Source of the DNA: Paenibacillus glacialis
GTDB taxonomy: Bacteria > Bacillota > Bacilli > Paenibacillales > Paenibacillaceae
DNA: 64,000 nt
Assembly: GCF_001637205.1 (NCBI RefSeq)
Contig: NZ_LVJH01000003.1
Span: forward strand, 92,091-156,090
Direction of reading: 5' to 3'
The position numbers and the translations under genes were made by a program. The notes below the pieces were generated by a model that was not told where the DNA came from, did not search any database, and saw nothing but the letters and a program-made list of their open reading frames with translations. Every line of letters starts with the position of its first letter. The first letter of the stretch is position 1. This document shows, in pieces, positions 1 to 8,998 of this stretch.

Positions 1-34
1 TAGGACATCCCTTTTTAGTATCTTACGTTCAGTT

Positions 35-784
35 TTATTTAAACGAAGCAAATCCTTCATCCGCCATTACAACGCTACCGTTAATTGCGCTAGCTTCTGG
101 TAAGGAGAGTAAATACACCGTATCTGCAACTTGTTCGGGCTGAGTTAGTTTGTTACCCATAACTTTTCTCTTCATATCATCAATCATGCCTTTATCTTTA
201 TACCCTTGAATGATTGGTGTATCAACAGCTCCAGGAGCGACAGCAACTACACGGATACCATGAACAGATAGCTCAAGTGCTGCGGATTTGGTCATCATAA
301 TGACCGCACCTTTGGAAGCATGATAGGCGAATGTACCTGGGGATGCCAAGAATCCAAATACCGAAGCGGTATTAATGATAACACCTTTGATGCCAAGCTC
401 ACGCATTTTTTTACCTGCAGCAATAATACCATGAGCTACACCGTGCTGATTGACATTAATGACACGATGATAATCCTTCATGTCTAGGTCTAGAACAGGA
501 GTGACACGTCCGATTCCAGCATTGTTGAACATCACGTCGATTCTACCATAGGTATCTACGGTTTTCTGAATTAACGATTCAACATCTTCATATTTAGAAA
601 CATCGGTTTTGACGAAAATAGCTTCGCCACCGTCTGCAATAATTTGTGCGACCGTTTCGTCACCTAATTGTTCATTGAAATCGGCAACGACAACTCGGTC
701 ACCTTTACTTGCAAATTTAATGGCGGTTTCTTTACCGATTCCACTTGCTCCACCTGTTATTACGGCAACTCTTTTTTCTATCAT
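35..784 (-). CDS. SDR family oxidoreductase
   Basis: This 249-residue protein is a classical short-chain dehydrogenase/reductase, a cytoplasmic NAD(P)-dependent oxidoreductase. A glycine-rich nucleotide motif GGASGIG lies at residues 11-17, NNAG at 87-90, and the catalytic set is Ser141, Tyr154 and Lys158 (YHASK). Asp35 at the end of the second beta strand suggests NAD rather than NADP preference. The length is typical of the family. The ATG start has a strong GAGGAGG site just upstream. It is transcribed divergently from a LysR-type regulator, which is probably its regulator. The substrate cannot be read from the sequence. Confidence 0.93.
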   Translation of the reverse strand: MIEKRVAVITGGASGIGKETAIKFASKGDRVVVADFNEQLGDETVAQIIADGGEAIFVKTDVSKYEDVESLIQKTVDTYGRIDVMFNNAGIGRVTPVLDLDMKDYHRVINVNQHGVAHGIIAAGKKMRELGIKGVIINTASVFGFLASPGTFAYHASKGAVIMMTKSAALELSVHGIRVVAVAPGAVDTPIIQGYKDKGMIDDMKRKVMGNKLTQPEQVADTVYLLSLPEASAINGSVVMADEGFASFK

Positions 785-816
785 ATGAGTTTCCTCCTCG
801 TGAAATATAGTTATAC

Positions 817-839
817 TACTATTGAAAGCTGGTATAGTA
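817..839. promoter_or_regulatory. Candidate LysR-type operator (T-N11-A)
   Basis: The intergenic region between the divergent SDR and LysR genes holds the inverted repeat TACTAT-N11-ATAGTA. It fits the T-N11-A pattern of LysR-type binding sites and sits about 35-55 bases upstream of the SDR start. Its assignment to the neighbouring regulator is inferred from position. Confidence 0.5.
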
Positions 840-946
840 AGAAAGGTTATTTACTAACTTATTTACATTGTAGCATTGTCTATTATTAAGCGAAATTTAA
901 CTATATTTAATACTTGTTAAGTAATAATGAATATGGAGCGTGTCCA

Positions 947-1855
947 ATGAATCTGGAGCAGTGCGAGAATATTGTTGAAGTTGCAAAGATAGGCTCACTT
1001 ACCAAAGCTGCACAGAACCGTCATATCACTCTTTCGGCTATTAGTCAGTCGATCACCCTGCTAGAAGCAGAGCTTGGAGTCACATTATTTACCCGTTCGC
1101 GAGGACTTAGAGCTGTTCCAACGGCCGAAGGACAAGCCATTATAGTTAAGGCGAATGAGGTTCTAATGAAAGTGAATGAATTGAAAACAGAGGCACAAAT
1201 TTTCAGTAATACGTTGAGTGGGCATTTGAGAATTGCAACGATTCCGGGACCTATGCATCTATTGGTGAAGGTAATATCGGGCTTTAAGGAAGACTTTCCT
1301 AATGTAAAAATAGAGATTTTTGAAAAGGGACCCAAAGAGATTCTAGATAATGTGCTTCATAAGGAAATGGATATAGGCCTTATGGTGTGGCCCGAGGGTA
1401 TGCCCGAGAAACATCAGGGATTCATGTTTGAGGGTTTAATGGAGGGGGAAATTGTCGTTGGGGTTCATCCGAATTCACCGCTAGCGTTATACACGGTAAT
1501 TACGCACGAGCAATTAGTAGGACAAACGTTAGTATTGTACGATGATCATTATATCCTGGATTATGTTAAGCGATATTTATCCAACGATGGACCGGTCAAT
1601 ATCCTATTTGTAAGTAATAATACTCGGGCGATCGAGAATGCAGTTGCAGAAGGTCTAGCTATCACAATTGGTCTGGATTACTCATTTTCAAAAACTTCCG
1701 AGGTAATGCATTCAGTCATGAAAACAATTGAACTACGATATCCCGATTCCCATACGAAACACTTTGGCTCTGTGGTACCCGCAGGTAAACATGCTTCGCA
1801 GATCGCACGAAGGTTTATTAATAGACTTAAATATGAATTTGAACAAATAAAGTGA
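947..1855 (+). CDS. LysR family transcriptional regulator
   Basis: This 302-residue protein has an N-terminal winged helix-turn-helix (about residues 1-60, containing GSLTKAAQ), a linker helix and a C-terminal LysR substrate-binding domain (about 90-295). I chose the ATG at 947 because it is preceded by GGAG at suitable spacing and gives the canonical LysR N-terminus. An in-frame TTG at 914 would add 11 unconserved residues. The gene is divergent from the SDR gene with a T-N11-A palindrome between them, the usual arrangement for a LysR regulator and its target. The effector is unknown. Confidence 0.92.
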   Translation: MNLEQCENIVEVAKIGSLTKAAQNRHITLSAISQSITLLEAELGVTLFTRSRGLRAVPTAEGQAIIVKANEVLMKVNELKTEAQIFSNTLSGHLRIATIPGPMHLLVKVISGFKEDFPNVKIEIFEKGPKEILDNVLHKEMDIGLMVWPEGMPEKHQGFMFEGLMEGEIVVGVHPNSPLALYTVITHEQLVGQTLVLYDDHYILDYVKRYLSNDGPVNILFVSNNTRAIENAVAEGLAITIGLDYSFSKTSEVMHSVMKTIELRYPDSHTKHFGSVVPAGKHASQIARRFINRLKYEFEQIK

Positions 1856-1878
1856 ATCTACTCAGGTTGATTTTTTTA

Positions 1879-1975
1879 ATAGATAGATTGAACTAAAGTC
1901 TGCGCTCATAAGTTCAATCATTTCTAAAGAGAATCAGGAATATGGGGGTTCGTCTTTAGTTCAATCTATATAGAT
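1879..1975. repeat. Dispersed inverted-repeat element, copy A
   Basis: Two arms (1879-1898 and 1954-1975) form a nearly perfect inverted repeat with core AGATTGAACTAAAG, enclosing about 55 bases. The right arm, CTTTAGTTCAATCTAT, recurs at 3066-3081 and in degenerate form near 30586-30603. It does not look like a terminator because no T-run follows. It may be a small mobile (MITE-like) or REP-like element. Confidence 0.7.
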
Positions 1976-2103
1976 GAAGGATAAAGATTGATTATAATTT
2001 TATTTTAACTAGGAAATTGATTTTACACGTGATACCTTATTGATATTATTAGTAAAAATTTGCCATGAAATAAATGGATAAATGTATCGAAAGGGGTACT
2101 ATA

Positions 2104-3042
2104 TTGGTGGAATCAGTCGAGCTGTTAGATGAGATTGAAATACGTAATTTTCAAGAAGGTGACATGCCATTACTAGGCGAATTGTACAACTCGGTTAATT
2201 CAAGGGAGAATGCTACTTTTTGGTGGGTGGGCGACTCCGATAACTGGGTTAATGTGTTTTGTGCTTTTGAACAAGGGAAAATGATTGCTAAGGGGCAAGT
2301 GAGTATCATTGATATAGTTCCGTCTGGTCGTTCTGCTGAAAGCAAACATTTGATCTATCTTAATTTAAAGACCATCGCAGAAAGAGAAACTGATCTCAAT
2401 CTATTAGAACAACTCTACCCATATCTATATTCACGTGCTATGGAGTTAAAAGAGTCCTTGTCCCATGAACATGGTACATTACTTTGTGTGGGTAACGATC
2501 CGTCAGAGAATGCCAATAGTCAATTCTTCATTCAGCAGAAGGGTTTCCGTCATAGGGAAAGTTTATTTACAATGGAACGCGACCTTACACAGTCTATTCC
2601 AGAGTTGCAAATAAGCGATGACCTTCAATGTACACCTTGGGCAATGGAGTCTTCTCAAGAAGAAATTGAGTATTTACAGTTAGAAGCACAGATTTGGCCT
2701 GATACAGCGCTAGGAATGGAAAGACTATCTCAATACAAACAGAATCCACTGTGGACAGCGATGGTTGTCCGCGAAGCGGATACGATTGTGGGTAGCTTAA
2801 TGGCATGGCGGGAAGAAGGTAAAGGAGTTATAGAAGATGTCTTCGTACGTGAACCATGGAGAAATCGTGGCATTGCAAAATATATGTTGATACAAGCGCT
2901 GAACTATTTAAAAGGGAATGGGCTAGAGTCTGCTGAATTGATGGTATTAACTACGAATAACTCCGCGTTGTCACTATACGGATCAGTTGGCTTTAATATG
3001 ATTAAAGAGGAAGTAAGATATTGTGTAGAGCTTAGTAAATAG
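2104..3042 (+). CDS. GNAT family N-acetyltransferase
   Basis: This protein of about 312 residues has two GNAT folds. The N-terminal half is divergent, and the C-terminal half has a clear acetyl-CoA binding loop, WRNRGIAKYM, followed by the typical N-x-x-A-x-x-L-Y-x-x-x-G-F end. The start is uncertain: an ATG at 2074 has no good ribosome site, whereas AAAGGGG at 2090-2096 favours TTG 2104 or GTG 2107. The last codon lies at the edge of repeat copy B. The substrate is not predictable. It is flanked by repeat copies and a second acetyltransferase gene. Confidence 0.85.
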   Translation: MVESVELLDEIEIRNFQEGDMPLLGELYNSVNSRENATFWWVGDSDNWVNVFCAFEQGKMIAKGQVSIIDIVPSGRSAESKHLIYLNLKTIAERETDLNLLEQLYPYLYSRAMELKESLSHEHGTLLCVGNDPSENANSQFFIQQKGFRHRESLFTMERDLTQSIPELQISDDLQCTPWAMESSQEEIEYLQLEAQIWPDTALGMERLSQYKQNPLWTAMVVREADTIVGSLMAWREEGKGVIEDVFVREPWRNRGIAKYMLIQALNYLKGNGLESAELMVLTTNNSALSLYGSVGFNMIKEEVRYCVELSK

Positions 3043-3087
3043 ATTGTACACTAAAGCGGGTTCTTCTTTAGTTCAATCTATGTAGAT
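3037..3087. repeat. Dispersed inverted-repeat element, copy B (short)
   Basis: The arms ATAGATTGTACACTAAAG (3039-3056) and CTTTAGTTCAATCTATGTAG (3066-3085) match copy A, but the interior is cut to about 9 bases. The left arm overlaps the stop codon of the acetyltransferase gene. It looks like an internally deleted version of copy A, and might also act as an mRNA 3' hairpin. Confidence 0.65.
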
Positions 3088-3226
3088 AACACTATTGAAT
3101 GCTAAAAAACGAATCAGATAACTAATAGATTATGGACATTGTTTAACAAGAATTTTTCGTTAATGATCTAAGGTTGTTCGCTAGCCTCGGAGAACATGTC
3201 TGTGTAGTCCATTCGGAGGTGTAGCT

Positions 3227-4042
3227 ATGATAACAGAATTAAATAAACAAGACTTCTATACAATAAAACATCTCACTGACCCGTGTAACAATATTGAGGT
3301 GAGAGCTGTGGTGAATGGAAATAATCCTGGTTGGGTCTATATAGATCATCCAACAGAGCCTACAGCTGCCTTAGTATGGATTCAAGGTCAGGAAGGTTTC
3401 CACATTATTGGGGACGCACAAAGTGGACATTTTCGGACAGGGTTGGAAGCATATATGACACAACATATTGAACCCAGACTACAGAAGCTTGGTGTGAACT
3501 GGGTCGAGATCAGTGGTGAAACGGATTCATGGGCTGAAACGATCCAGGAGATTTTCAATTCCCGCGACATTTCTAGTGATATTCAGCATGTGTTTACCCT
3601 TAAACGGAATATAGACACTAGTGAGTTCATAGAAGATAAGATCATGATTCGAAGACTAGATGAGAACATATTGAATTCTATGAGATTGGAAAACCATACA
3701 TTTTTAGAAGAGAAAATTAATCGCTATTGGGATTCCACAGATGCTTTCTTACAACTAGGGTTTGGCTATATGGTGGAGCATAACAATAACGTGGTGAGTT
3801 TATGTTTCTCTGCATTTGTGGACAATGAGACACATGCTATCGATATAGAAACGTTAGAAGGATATAAAAGAAATAAATATGGCACAGCAGTAGCTAGAGC
3901 AGTTATGGAAGAATGCAAACAAAGAGGGATATCCCCTTATTGGGATTGTTCTCCGGACAATACGGGATCTATTACTGTGGCTAAAAGTCTTGGAATGACA
4001 CCTTATTTTGACTATAGAATATTCTGGTATGAATTTAAGTGA
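3227..4042 (+). CDS. GNAT acetyltransferase, ZmaR-like family
   Basis: This 271-residue protein resembles the GNAT acetyltransferase family that includes zwittermicin A resistance proteins (PF12746 type). The N-terminal half (about 1-130) is the divergent domain with WVEISG-type strands. The C-terminal half (about 140-271) is the GNAT core, ending in N-x-x-S-I-x-V-A-x-S-L-G-M and FWYEF. It starts at ATG 3227 behind GGAGGTG and ends before a strong hairpin terminator. The assignment is from pattern recognition. Its real acceptor is unknown, and antibiotic modification is only one possibility. Confidence 0.83.
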   Translation: MITELNKQDFYTIKHLTDPCNNIEVRAVVNGNNPGWVYIDHPTEPTAALVWIQGQEGFHIIGDAQSGHFRTGLEAYMTQHIEPRLQKLGVNWVEISGETDSWAETIQEIFNSRDISSDIQHVFTLKRNIDTSEFIEDKIMIRRLDENILNSMRLENHTFLEEKINRYWDSTDAFLQLGFGYMVEHNNNVVSLCFSAFVDNETHAIDIETLEGYKRNKYGTAVARAVMEECKQRGISPYWDCSPDNTGSITVAKSLGMTPYFDYRIFWYEFK

Positions 4043-4073
4043 TTAGTGTCAAATATAACATGATGTAATCGGT

Positions 4074-4117
4074 AGAGATCCTTATTGCTTAACTGCGAAT
4101 AAGGATCTCTATTTCTC
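4074..4117 (+). terminator. Intrinsic terminator
   Basis: A 13-bp stem (AGAGATCCTTATT paired with AATAAGGATCTCT) is followed by a T-rich tail, downstream of the ZmaR-like gene and facing the convergent coiled-coil gene. Confidence 0.8.
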
Positions 4118-4158
4118 TTATTCGCGTTTACCATTGCTATGGGAACTAAATTTCATCA

Positions 4159-4950
4159 CTACTTCGGTAACTTGGACTCTGCTATCACAATAGTCTGTGC
4201 AATTTGCTTCTCCCAGTCGTATACCTTTTGTAAAGAGGTATGAATGAGTACCATTTGCTCATACATAAGCGTGATATTGTCTGCGGCGGTTACTGCGTTG
4301 CCCTCTTTTACACTAGCTTTATAACTCTTCTCCGCTGCGGAATAGATTTGTCTAATAGCAGCAATCGTCTTATTCTCAGCTGTAATTTGTTTTTTGAAAT
4401 TCTGCACAGGTGCGAGTGCATCCTTAACCACCTTCACCTTGGTTGCACGCTGTTTTTTGGCGGTAGAGAGCGCCGCTTTCTTAACTTTAATATCGGTACG
4501 GGCTGCTTCCACAGAAGCGCGTAACTTATTACGCTTTAGATCCAATAGATCTGATAGCTTCTTATTCTTGTTCTGCTTAGCGGCAGAAGCCTGTTTACTA
4601 AGTGTTGTGTACTGTTCTAATAAAGGAGTATGTTTCCGTAATGTCTGGTCCAATTCTATTTGCAGTTTTTTTATCCATTCCACGTCTATGGCGGTGATCT
4701 TTACGTTCACCAGCTTCAATGCATCAGTATTCTTTGTACGCTGTTCTTGAATATGTTGTGTTTCTGACAGCGTGGTTACTTTCAATGCTGTAACATCATC
4801 GTAAACAATATCGATTTGTGCCAATGCAGTATCCCAACGATCCGATGCATGTACCTGCGGTACATTCACTTGTAACAAAGTCAAGATAGTCGATACACAG
4901 AGAATCACAATCAACCTACTCCAAAGACATCTTCTACTTATACCCTTCAT
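4159..4950 (-). CDS. Secreted coiled-coil protein of unknown function
   Basis: I do not recognise the family. The product of about 263 residues has a signal peptide (basic start, hydrophobic core, cleavage likely after VHA near residue 35) and is then almost entirely lysine- and alanine-rich helix with heptad spacing, so an extracellular or wall-associated coiled coil is likely. No catalytic motif or anchor is visible. The ATG at 4950 is preferred because GAAGG precedes it; a TTG at 4962 sits directly against its AGGGG. Immediately upstream lies a consensus promoter followed by a terminator hairpin, so expression may depend on readthrough. Confidence 0.72.
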   Translation of the reverse strand: MKGISRRCLWSRLIVILCVSTILTLLQVNVPQVHASDRWDTALAQIDIVYDDVTALKVTTLSETQHIQEQRTKNTDALKLVNVKITAIDVEWIKKLQIELDQTLRKHTPLLEQYTTLSKQASAAKQNKNKKLSDLLDLKRNKLRASVEAARTDIKVKKAALSTAKKQRATKVKVVKDALAPVQNFKKQITAENKTIAAIRQIYSAAEKSYKASVKEGNAVTAADNITLMYEQMVLIHTSLQKVYDWEKQIAQTIVIAESKLPK

Positions 4951-4987
4951 CAATTCCTTCAACCCCTATCTATAAGAATGGTCATGC

Positions 4988-5063
4988 ACAAAAAAAGCAC
5001 CTCTCAAGAAAGGCTATTACGCCTGTTCTTGCGAGGTGCTTCGCTCGCTACAATGTTTGATTT
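4988..5063 (-). ncRNA. Candidate small RNA or attenuator leader
   Basis: On the minus strand a consensus sigma-A promoter would start transcription near 5063. About 25 nt later the transcript enters a very long hairpin (AGCACCTCGCAAGAA and partner, plus inner AGGC/GCCT, plus positions 4996-5040), followed by seven U residues at 4995-4989. The predicted RNA is about 75 nt. A competing 5-bp hairpin (GCGAG with CTCGC, within 5031-5048) could disrupt the terminator. It is either an independent sRNA or an attenuator for the coiled-coil gene that begins 40 bases downstream. Confidence 0.6.
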
Positions 5064-5069
5064 CCATTC

Positions 5070-5098
5070 AATATACCCCACAATATGTAATTTGTCAA
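5070..5098 (-). promoter_or_regulatory. Consensus sigma-A promoter of the small leader RNA
   Basis: Read on the minus strand, TTGACA (5098-5093) is followed by exactly 17 bases and TATATT (5075-5070). This is one of the best vegetative promoter matches in the window. Confidence 0.75.
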
Positions 5099-5106
5099 TA
5101 ATAAAA

Positions 5107-5120
5107 CGAACGTATGTTTT
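5107..5120. promoter_or_regulatory. LexA/DinR-like box
   Basis: CGAACGTATGTTTT matches 13 of 14 positions of the Bacillus LexA (DinR) consensus CGAACRNRYGTTYC. It lies directly upstream of the -35 element of the minus-strand promoter. SOS control of the leader RNA is an inference. Confidence 0.5.
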
Positions 5121-5184
5121 GTATGTCGCAATGCCACCTCTTGTCGCACTTGGTATGACCATCCGAACTCAATTAAATTGGAAA

Positions 5185-5249
5185 TAGGGCTTTCCTCGTA
5201 GAATATAGGTGATTCCCTAATAGGAACACGCATGGCTCCCTTTCATAAT
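5185..5249 (+). promoter_or_regulatory. narG promoter region with candidate NreC sites
   Basis: The site TAGGTGATTCCCTA (5206-5219) matches the NreC box TAGGG-N4-CCCTA in 9 of 10 specified positions. A half-matching site, TAGGGCTTTCCTCG (5185-5198), lies exactly 21 bp upstream, two helical turns away. A -10-like CATAAT is at 5244-5249, which puts the better site centred near -43. The same geometry is seen before the nitrate transporter gene. Confidence 0.6.
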
Positions 5250-5323
5250 GAAGGTATAAGAATAGACAATCATTGATTCCCCTCAAATCTTTGTCATTTC
5301 CGAAAAAGGAGTGGTCGTATCCG

Positions 5324-8300
5324 ATGAAAGGGAAATTTGGACTTAAGTTCTTTAAACCTACGGAAAGTTATTCAGGAAATTGGTCGATTCTCGAAGAAAA
5401 AGATAGATCATGGGAGAATATGTACCGCGAACGTTGGTCGCATGACAAGGTGGTACGTACGACGCATGGCGTGAATTGTACAGGATCTTGCAGTTGGAAG
5501 GTATTTGTGAAGAACGGAATTATTACTTGGGAGAATCAGCAGATTGATTATCCATCTTGTGGACCAGATATGCCAGAATTTGAACCCCGTGGATGTCCGC
5601 GTGGTGCTTCATTTTCCTGGTATGAATATAGCCCTTTGCGCGTGAAATATCCTTATATGCGTGGGCGTTTGTGGCGTTTATGGAAGCAAGCATTGATAGA
5701 ACACTCGGATCCTATTGCTGCTTGGGCAAGTATTGTGGAAGATCCCGACAAAGCGAATTCATATAAGCAGGCCCGCGGCAAAGGGGGTCATGTACGTGTG
5801 AAATGGGAAGATGCGATCCAATTAATTTCAGCGCAGCTTATCTATACGATTCGAAAATATGGACCTGACCGCATTGCTGGCTTTACGCCTATTCCAGCCA
5901 TGTCCATGATCAGCTATGCGTCGGGTGCAAGGTTTATTTCGCTTCTTGGTGGCGAAATGTTAAGTTTCTACGATTGGTACGCGGATCTTCCACCAGCTTC
6001 CCCGCAAATCTGGGGTGAGCAAACCGATGTACCGGAGTCGAGTGATTGGTACAATGCTGGATATATCGTCATGTGGGGATCGAACGTACCATTAACCCGT
6101 ACGCCTGATGCCCATTTTATGACGGAAGTACGCTATAAGGGAACTAAAGTAGTATCTGTTGCACCTGATTATGCGGAAAGCGTGAAGTTTGCGGATAACT
6201 GGTTATCACCAAACCCGGGAACGGATGCGGCTATTGCACAAGCGATGACGCACGTCATTTTGAGTGAATTTTATCAAGAACGCAAGGAACCGATGTTCCT
6301 GAATTATGCGAAACAATTTACAGATATGCCATTCCTTATCTTGCTAGATGAACATGAGGATACCTATAAAGCAGGTCGTTTCCTTCGAGCTAGTGATCTG
6401 GGTGATCATTCACAGCACGCGGAGTGGAAGCCAGTTATTGTGGATGAAATAACGAATGAAATCACGGTTCCCAATGGGACGGTGGGACAACGCTGGGAGA
6501 AGGATAAGAAGTGGAATCTAATTCTTGAACGAGAAGACGGCACGAAGATCCATCCTGCGCTTTCAGTTGAAGAACTCGGCGCACATTGGCAGGAAATCGT
6601 GTTCCCATTCTTCGACAATAGTGGGAATGGCACCTTTACACGTCCGATTCCAGTTCGGAAGATTCAACTTGGGGATGGAACAGAGCGGTTGGCTGCTACT
6701 GTGTATGATCTCATGCTCAGCCAATATGGTGTGAAGCGGATCGGAAGTGACTTGGAAGCTTCAGGTTACGATGATGTGAGATCTTTCTATACACCTGCTT
6801 GGCAGGAGAAAATAACAGGTGTCAAACCATCCATTGTCACTCAAATCGCTCGTGAGTTTGCACAAAATTCACTGGATACAGATGGACGCTCCATGATTAT
6901 TATGGGCGCAGGTATTAATCACTGGTTTAACAGTGATACCATATATCGGTCCATTCTGAACCTGGTTATTCTCACCGCTTCACAAGGTGTAAATGGTGGT
7001 GGATGGGCGCACTATGTAGGACAAGAGAAATTGCGTCCGATTGAGGGTTGGTCGACGATTGCGTTCGCAAAAGATTGGCAAGGAGCACCACGTCAGCAAA
7101 ATGCAACTTCCTATTTTTATTTTGCTACGGATCAATGGAAATACGAGGAGACGGGTGCAGAATCACTGAAATCGCCAACAGGTGGCGACATTCGGTATCA
7201 GCATCCTGCGGATTATAACGTACTTGCTGCGCGGTTGGGATGGCTCCCTTCTTATCCGCAATTTAATAAGAGTAGCTTGGCATTTGCTGAGGAAGCGGCA
7301 CAGCAAGGTAAGACAACCAATGATGAGATTGTAGAACACACGTTGAAACAAATCGTCTCGGGAGAAACACAATTCGCTGTTGAAGATCCCGATGCACCGG
7401 AGAATTTCCCGCGCTCATTATTTGTGTGGCGTTCTAACTTAATATCTAGCTCGGCCAAGGGACAAGAGTATTTCATGAAGCATTTACTAGGAGCATCCGA
7501 TGGACTTCTAGCTACACCCAATATAGAAGATAAACCAGATGAAATTACATGGCGTGATGATGTTGAAGGAAAGTTGGATTTATTGGTAGCACTCGACTTC
7601 CGGATGACGTCAACTCCGATGTATGCAGATATTGTGCTACCGGCCGCAACTTGGTATGAGAAGACAGATCTATCTTCAACAGATATGCATCCTTTCGTGC
7701 ATCCATTTAATCCAGCTGTTGATCCGTTATGGGAATCCCGTTCGGACTGGGATATTTATCGGACGATTGCACAGACCTTCTCGGAGATGGCGAAAGCACA
7801 CCTTCCAGGGGTACACAAGGATCTTGTGATGACGCCACTTACGCATGACTCTGTGAATGAAATTTCACAACCGTATGGTGAAGTCAAGGATTGGAAGAAG
7901 GGTGAGGTTGAAGCTGTTCCAGGGAAAACAATGCCTAATCTGACGATCGTGGAGCGCGATTATACGAAAATTTACGATAAGTATGTGTCGCTTGGGCCTA
8001 ATTTGGCAACAGGCAAAGTAGGGGCTCACGGCATCAGCTTCTCTGCGGCTGAAGAATATGAGGAATTGAAAAAGATCAACGGTTCTTATTTCGATGAGAC
8101 GATTAAGAATGGCCTTCCGAAACTCCATACCGCTCGCCAAGCAGCAAATGCTGTCTTGAATTTGTCATCGGCAACAAATGGGAAGTTGTCACAACGTGCA
8201 TGGGAATCTGCTGAACAAGACACGGGTGTTGAACTAAAAGATATTTCAGCCGATCGTGCAGCAGAACGGATTACTTTCCAGAGTATTACGGTACAACCAC

Positions 8301-8998
8301 GTGAGGTTATTCCCACACCGGTATTTAGCGGGTCCAACAAAATGGGAAGACGGTACTCACCGTTCACCACGAACATCGAACGTCTCGTTCCTTTCCGGAC
8401 CCTTACAGGAAGACAGCATTTCTATATTGATCATGAAATCTTCCTTCAATTCGGAGAAGCGTTACCTGTGTATAAACCGACACTTCCCCCTATGGTATTT
8501 GGTCCGCGGGACAATCAGATCGTGGGCGGTAAGGATGCGCTTGTGCTTCGGTATTTAACACCGCATGGTAAATGGAATATTCACAGTACGTACCAGGATA
8601 ATTTGCATATGTTAACGCTGTTCCGCGGAGGTCCGACTGTCTGGATCAGTAACGAGGATGCAGCGGATCAAGGGTTCGAGGATAATGATTGGCTTGAAGT
8701 ATATAACCGTAATGGTGTCGTAACCGCACGGGCGGTCGTCAGCCATCGTATTCCTAAAGGCACGATGTTCATGTACCATGCGCAAGATAAGCATATCAAT
8801 GTACCGGGCTCGGAGATCACGAAGGAACGTGGCGGAAGTCATAATGCACCAACCAAAATCCACGTCAAACCAACACAAATGGTAGGTGGGTACGCTCAAC
8901 TCAGCTACGGATTTAATTATTACGGACCGATCGGTAACCAGCGGGATGTCTATGTAGCTGTCCGTAAAATGAAAGAGGTGGATTGGCTTGAAGATTAA
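5324..8998 (+). CDS. narG: Respiratory nitrate reductase alpha subunit
   Basis: NarG is the catalytic Mo-bisMGD subunit of membrane-bound nitrate reductase, reducing nitrate to nitrite on the cytoplasmic side with electrons from menaquinol via NarI and NarH. The product has 1224 residues, close to the Bacillus subtilis enzyme. The N-terminal Fe-S centre is coordinated by His48, Cys52, Cys56 and Cys91 (THGVNCTGSC and RGCPRG). The SSDWYNAGYIVMWGSN block contains the likely Mo-ligand Asp. The ATG at 5324 was chosen because the N-terminus then aligns with NarG; an in-frame TTG at 5273 would add 17 unconserved residues. It is first in narGHJI and overlaps narH by 11 bases. Candidate NreC sites precede it. 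Confidence 0.98.
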   Translation: MKGKFGLKFFKPTESYSGNWSILEEKDRSWENMYRERWSHDKVVRTTHGVNCTGSCSWKVFVKNGIITWENQQIDYPSCGPDMPEFEPRGCPRGASFSWYEYSPLRVKYPYMRGRLWRLWKQALIEHSDPIAAWASIVEDPDKANSYKQARGKGGHVRVKWEDAIQLISAQLIYTIRKYGPDRIAGFTPIPAMSMISYASGARFISLLGGEMLSFYDWYADLPPASPQIWGEQTDVPESSDWYNAGYIVMWGSNVPLTRTPDAHFMTEVRYKGTKVVSVAPDYAESVKFADNWLSPNPGTDAAIAQAMTHVILSEFYQERKEPMFLNYAKQFTDMPFLILLDEHEDTYKAGRFLRASDLGDHSQHAEWKPVIVDEITNEITVPNGTVGQRWEKDKKWNLILEREDGTKIHPALSVEELGAHWQEIVFPFFDNSGNGTFTRPIPVRKIQLGDGTERLAATVYDLMLSQYGVKRIGSDLEASGYDDVRSFYTPAWQEKITGVKPSIVTQIAREFAQNSLDTDGRSMIIMGAGINHWFNSDTIYRSILNLVILTASQGVNGGGWAHYVGQEKLRPIEGWSTIAFAKDWQGAPRQQNATSYFYFATDQWKYEETGAESLKSPTGGDIRYQHPADYNVLAARLGWLPSYPQFNKSSLAFAEEAAQQGKTTNDEIVEHTLKQIVSGETQFAVEDPDAPENFPRSLFVWRSNLISSSAKGQEYFMKHLLGASDGLLATPNIEDKPDEITWRDDVEGKLDLLVALDFRMTSTPMYADIVLPAATWYEKTDLSSTDMHPFVHPFNPAVDPLWESRSDWDIYRTIAQTFSEMAKAHLPGVHKDLVMTPLTHDSVNEISQPYGEVKDWKKGEVEAVPGKTMPNLTIVERDYTKIYDKYVSLGPNLATGKVGAHGISFSAAEEYEELKKINGSYFDETIKNGLPKLHTARQAANAVLNLSSATNGKLSQRAWESAEQDTGVELKDISADRAAERITFQSITVQPREVIPTPVFSGSNKMGRRYSPFTTNIERLVPFRTLTGRQHFYIDHEIFLQFGEALPVYKPTLPPMVFGPRDNQIVGGKDALVLRYLTPHGKWNIHSTYQDNLHMLTLFRGGPTVWISNEDAADQGFEDNDWLEVYNRNGVVTARAVVSHRIPKGTMFMYHAQDKHINVPGSEITKERGGSHNAPTKIHVKPTQMVGGYAQLSYGFNYYGPIGNQRDVYVAVRKMKEVDWLED

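Noticed and set aside
4978..5187. Plus-strand small protein (69 codons), possible type I toxin
   Set aside because: Its N-terminal half is encoded by the two arms of the terminator hairpin, there is no ribosome site, and it lacks the hydrophobic-then-charged pattern of Bacillus type I toxins.
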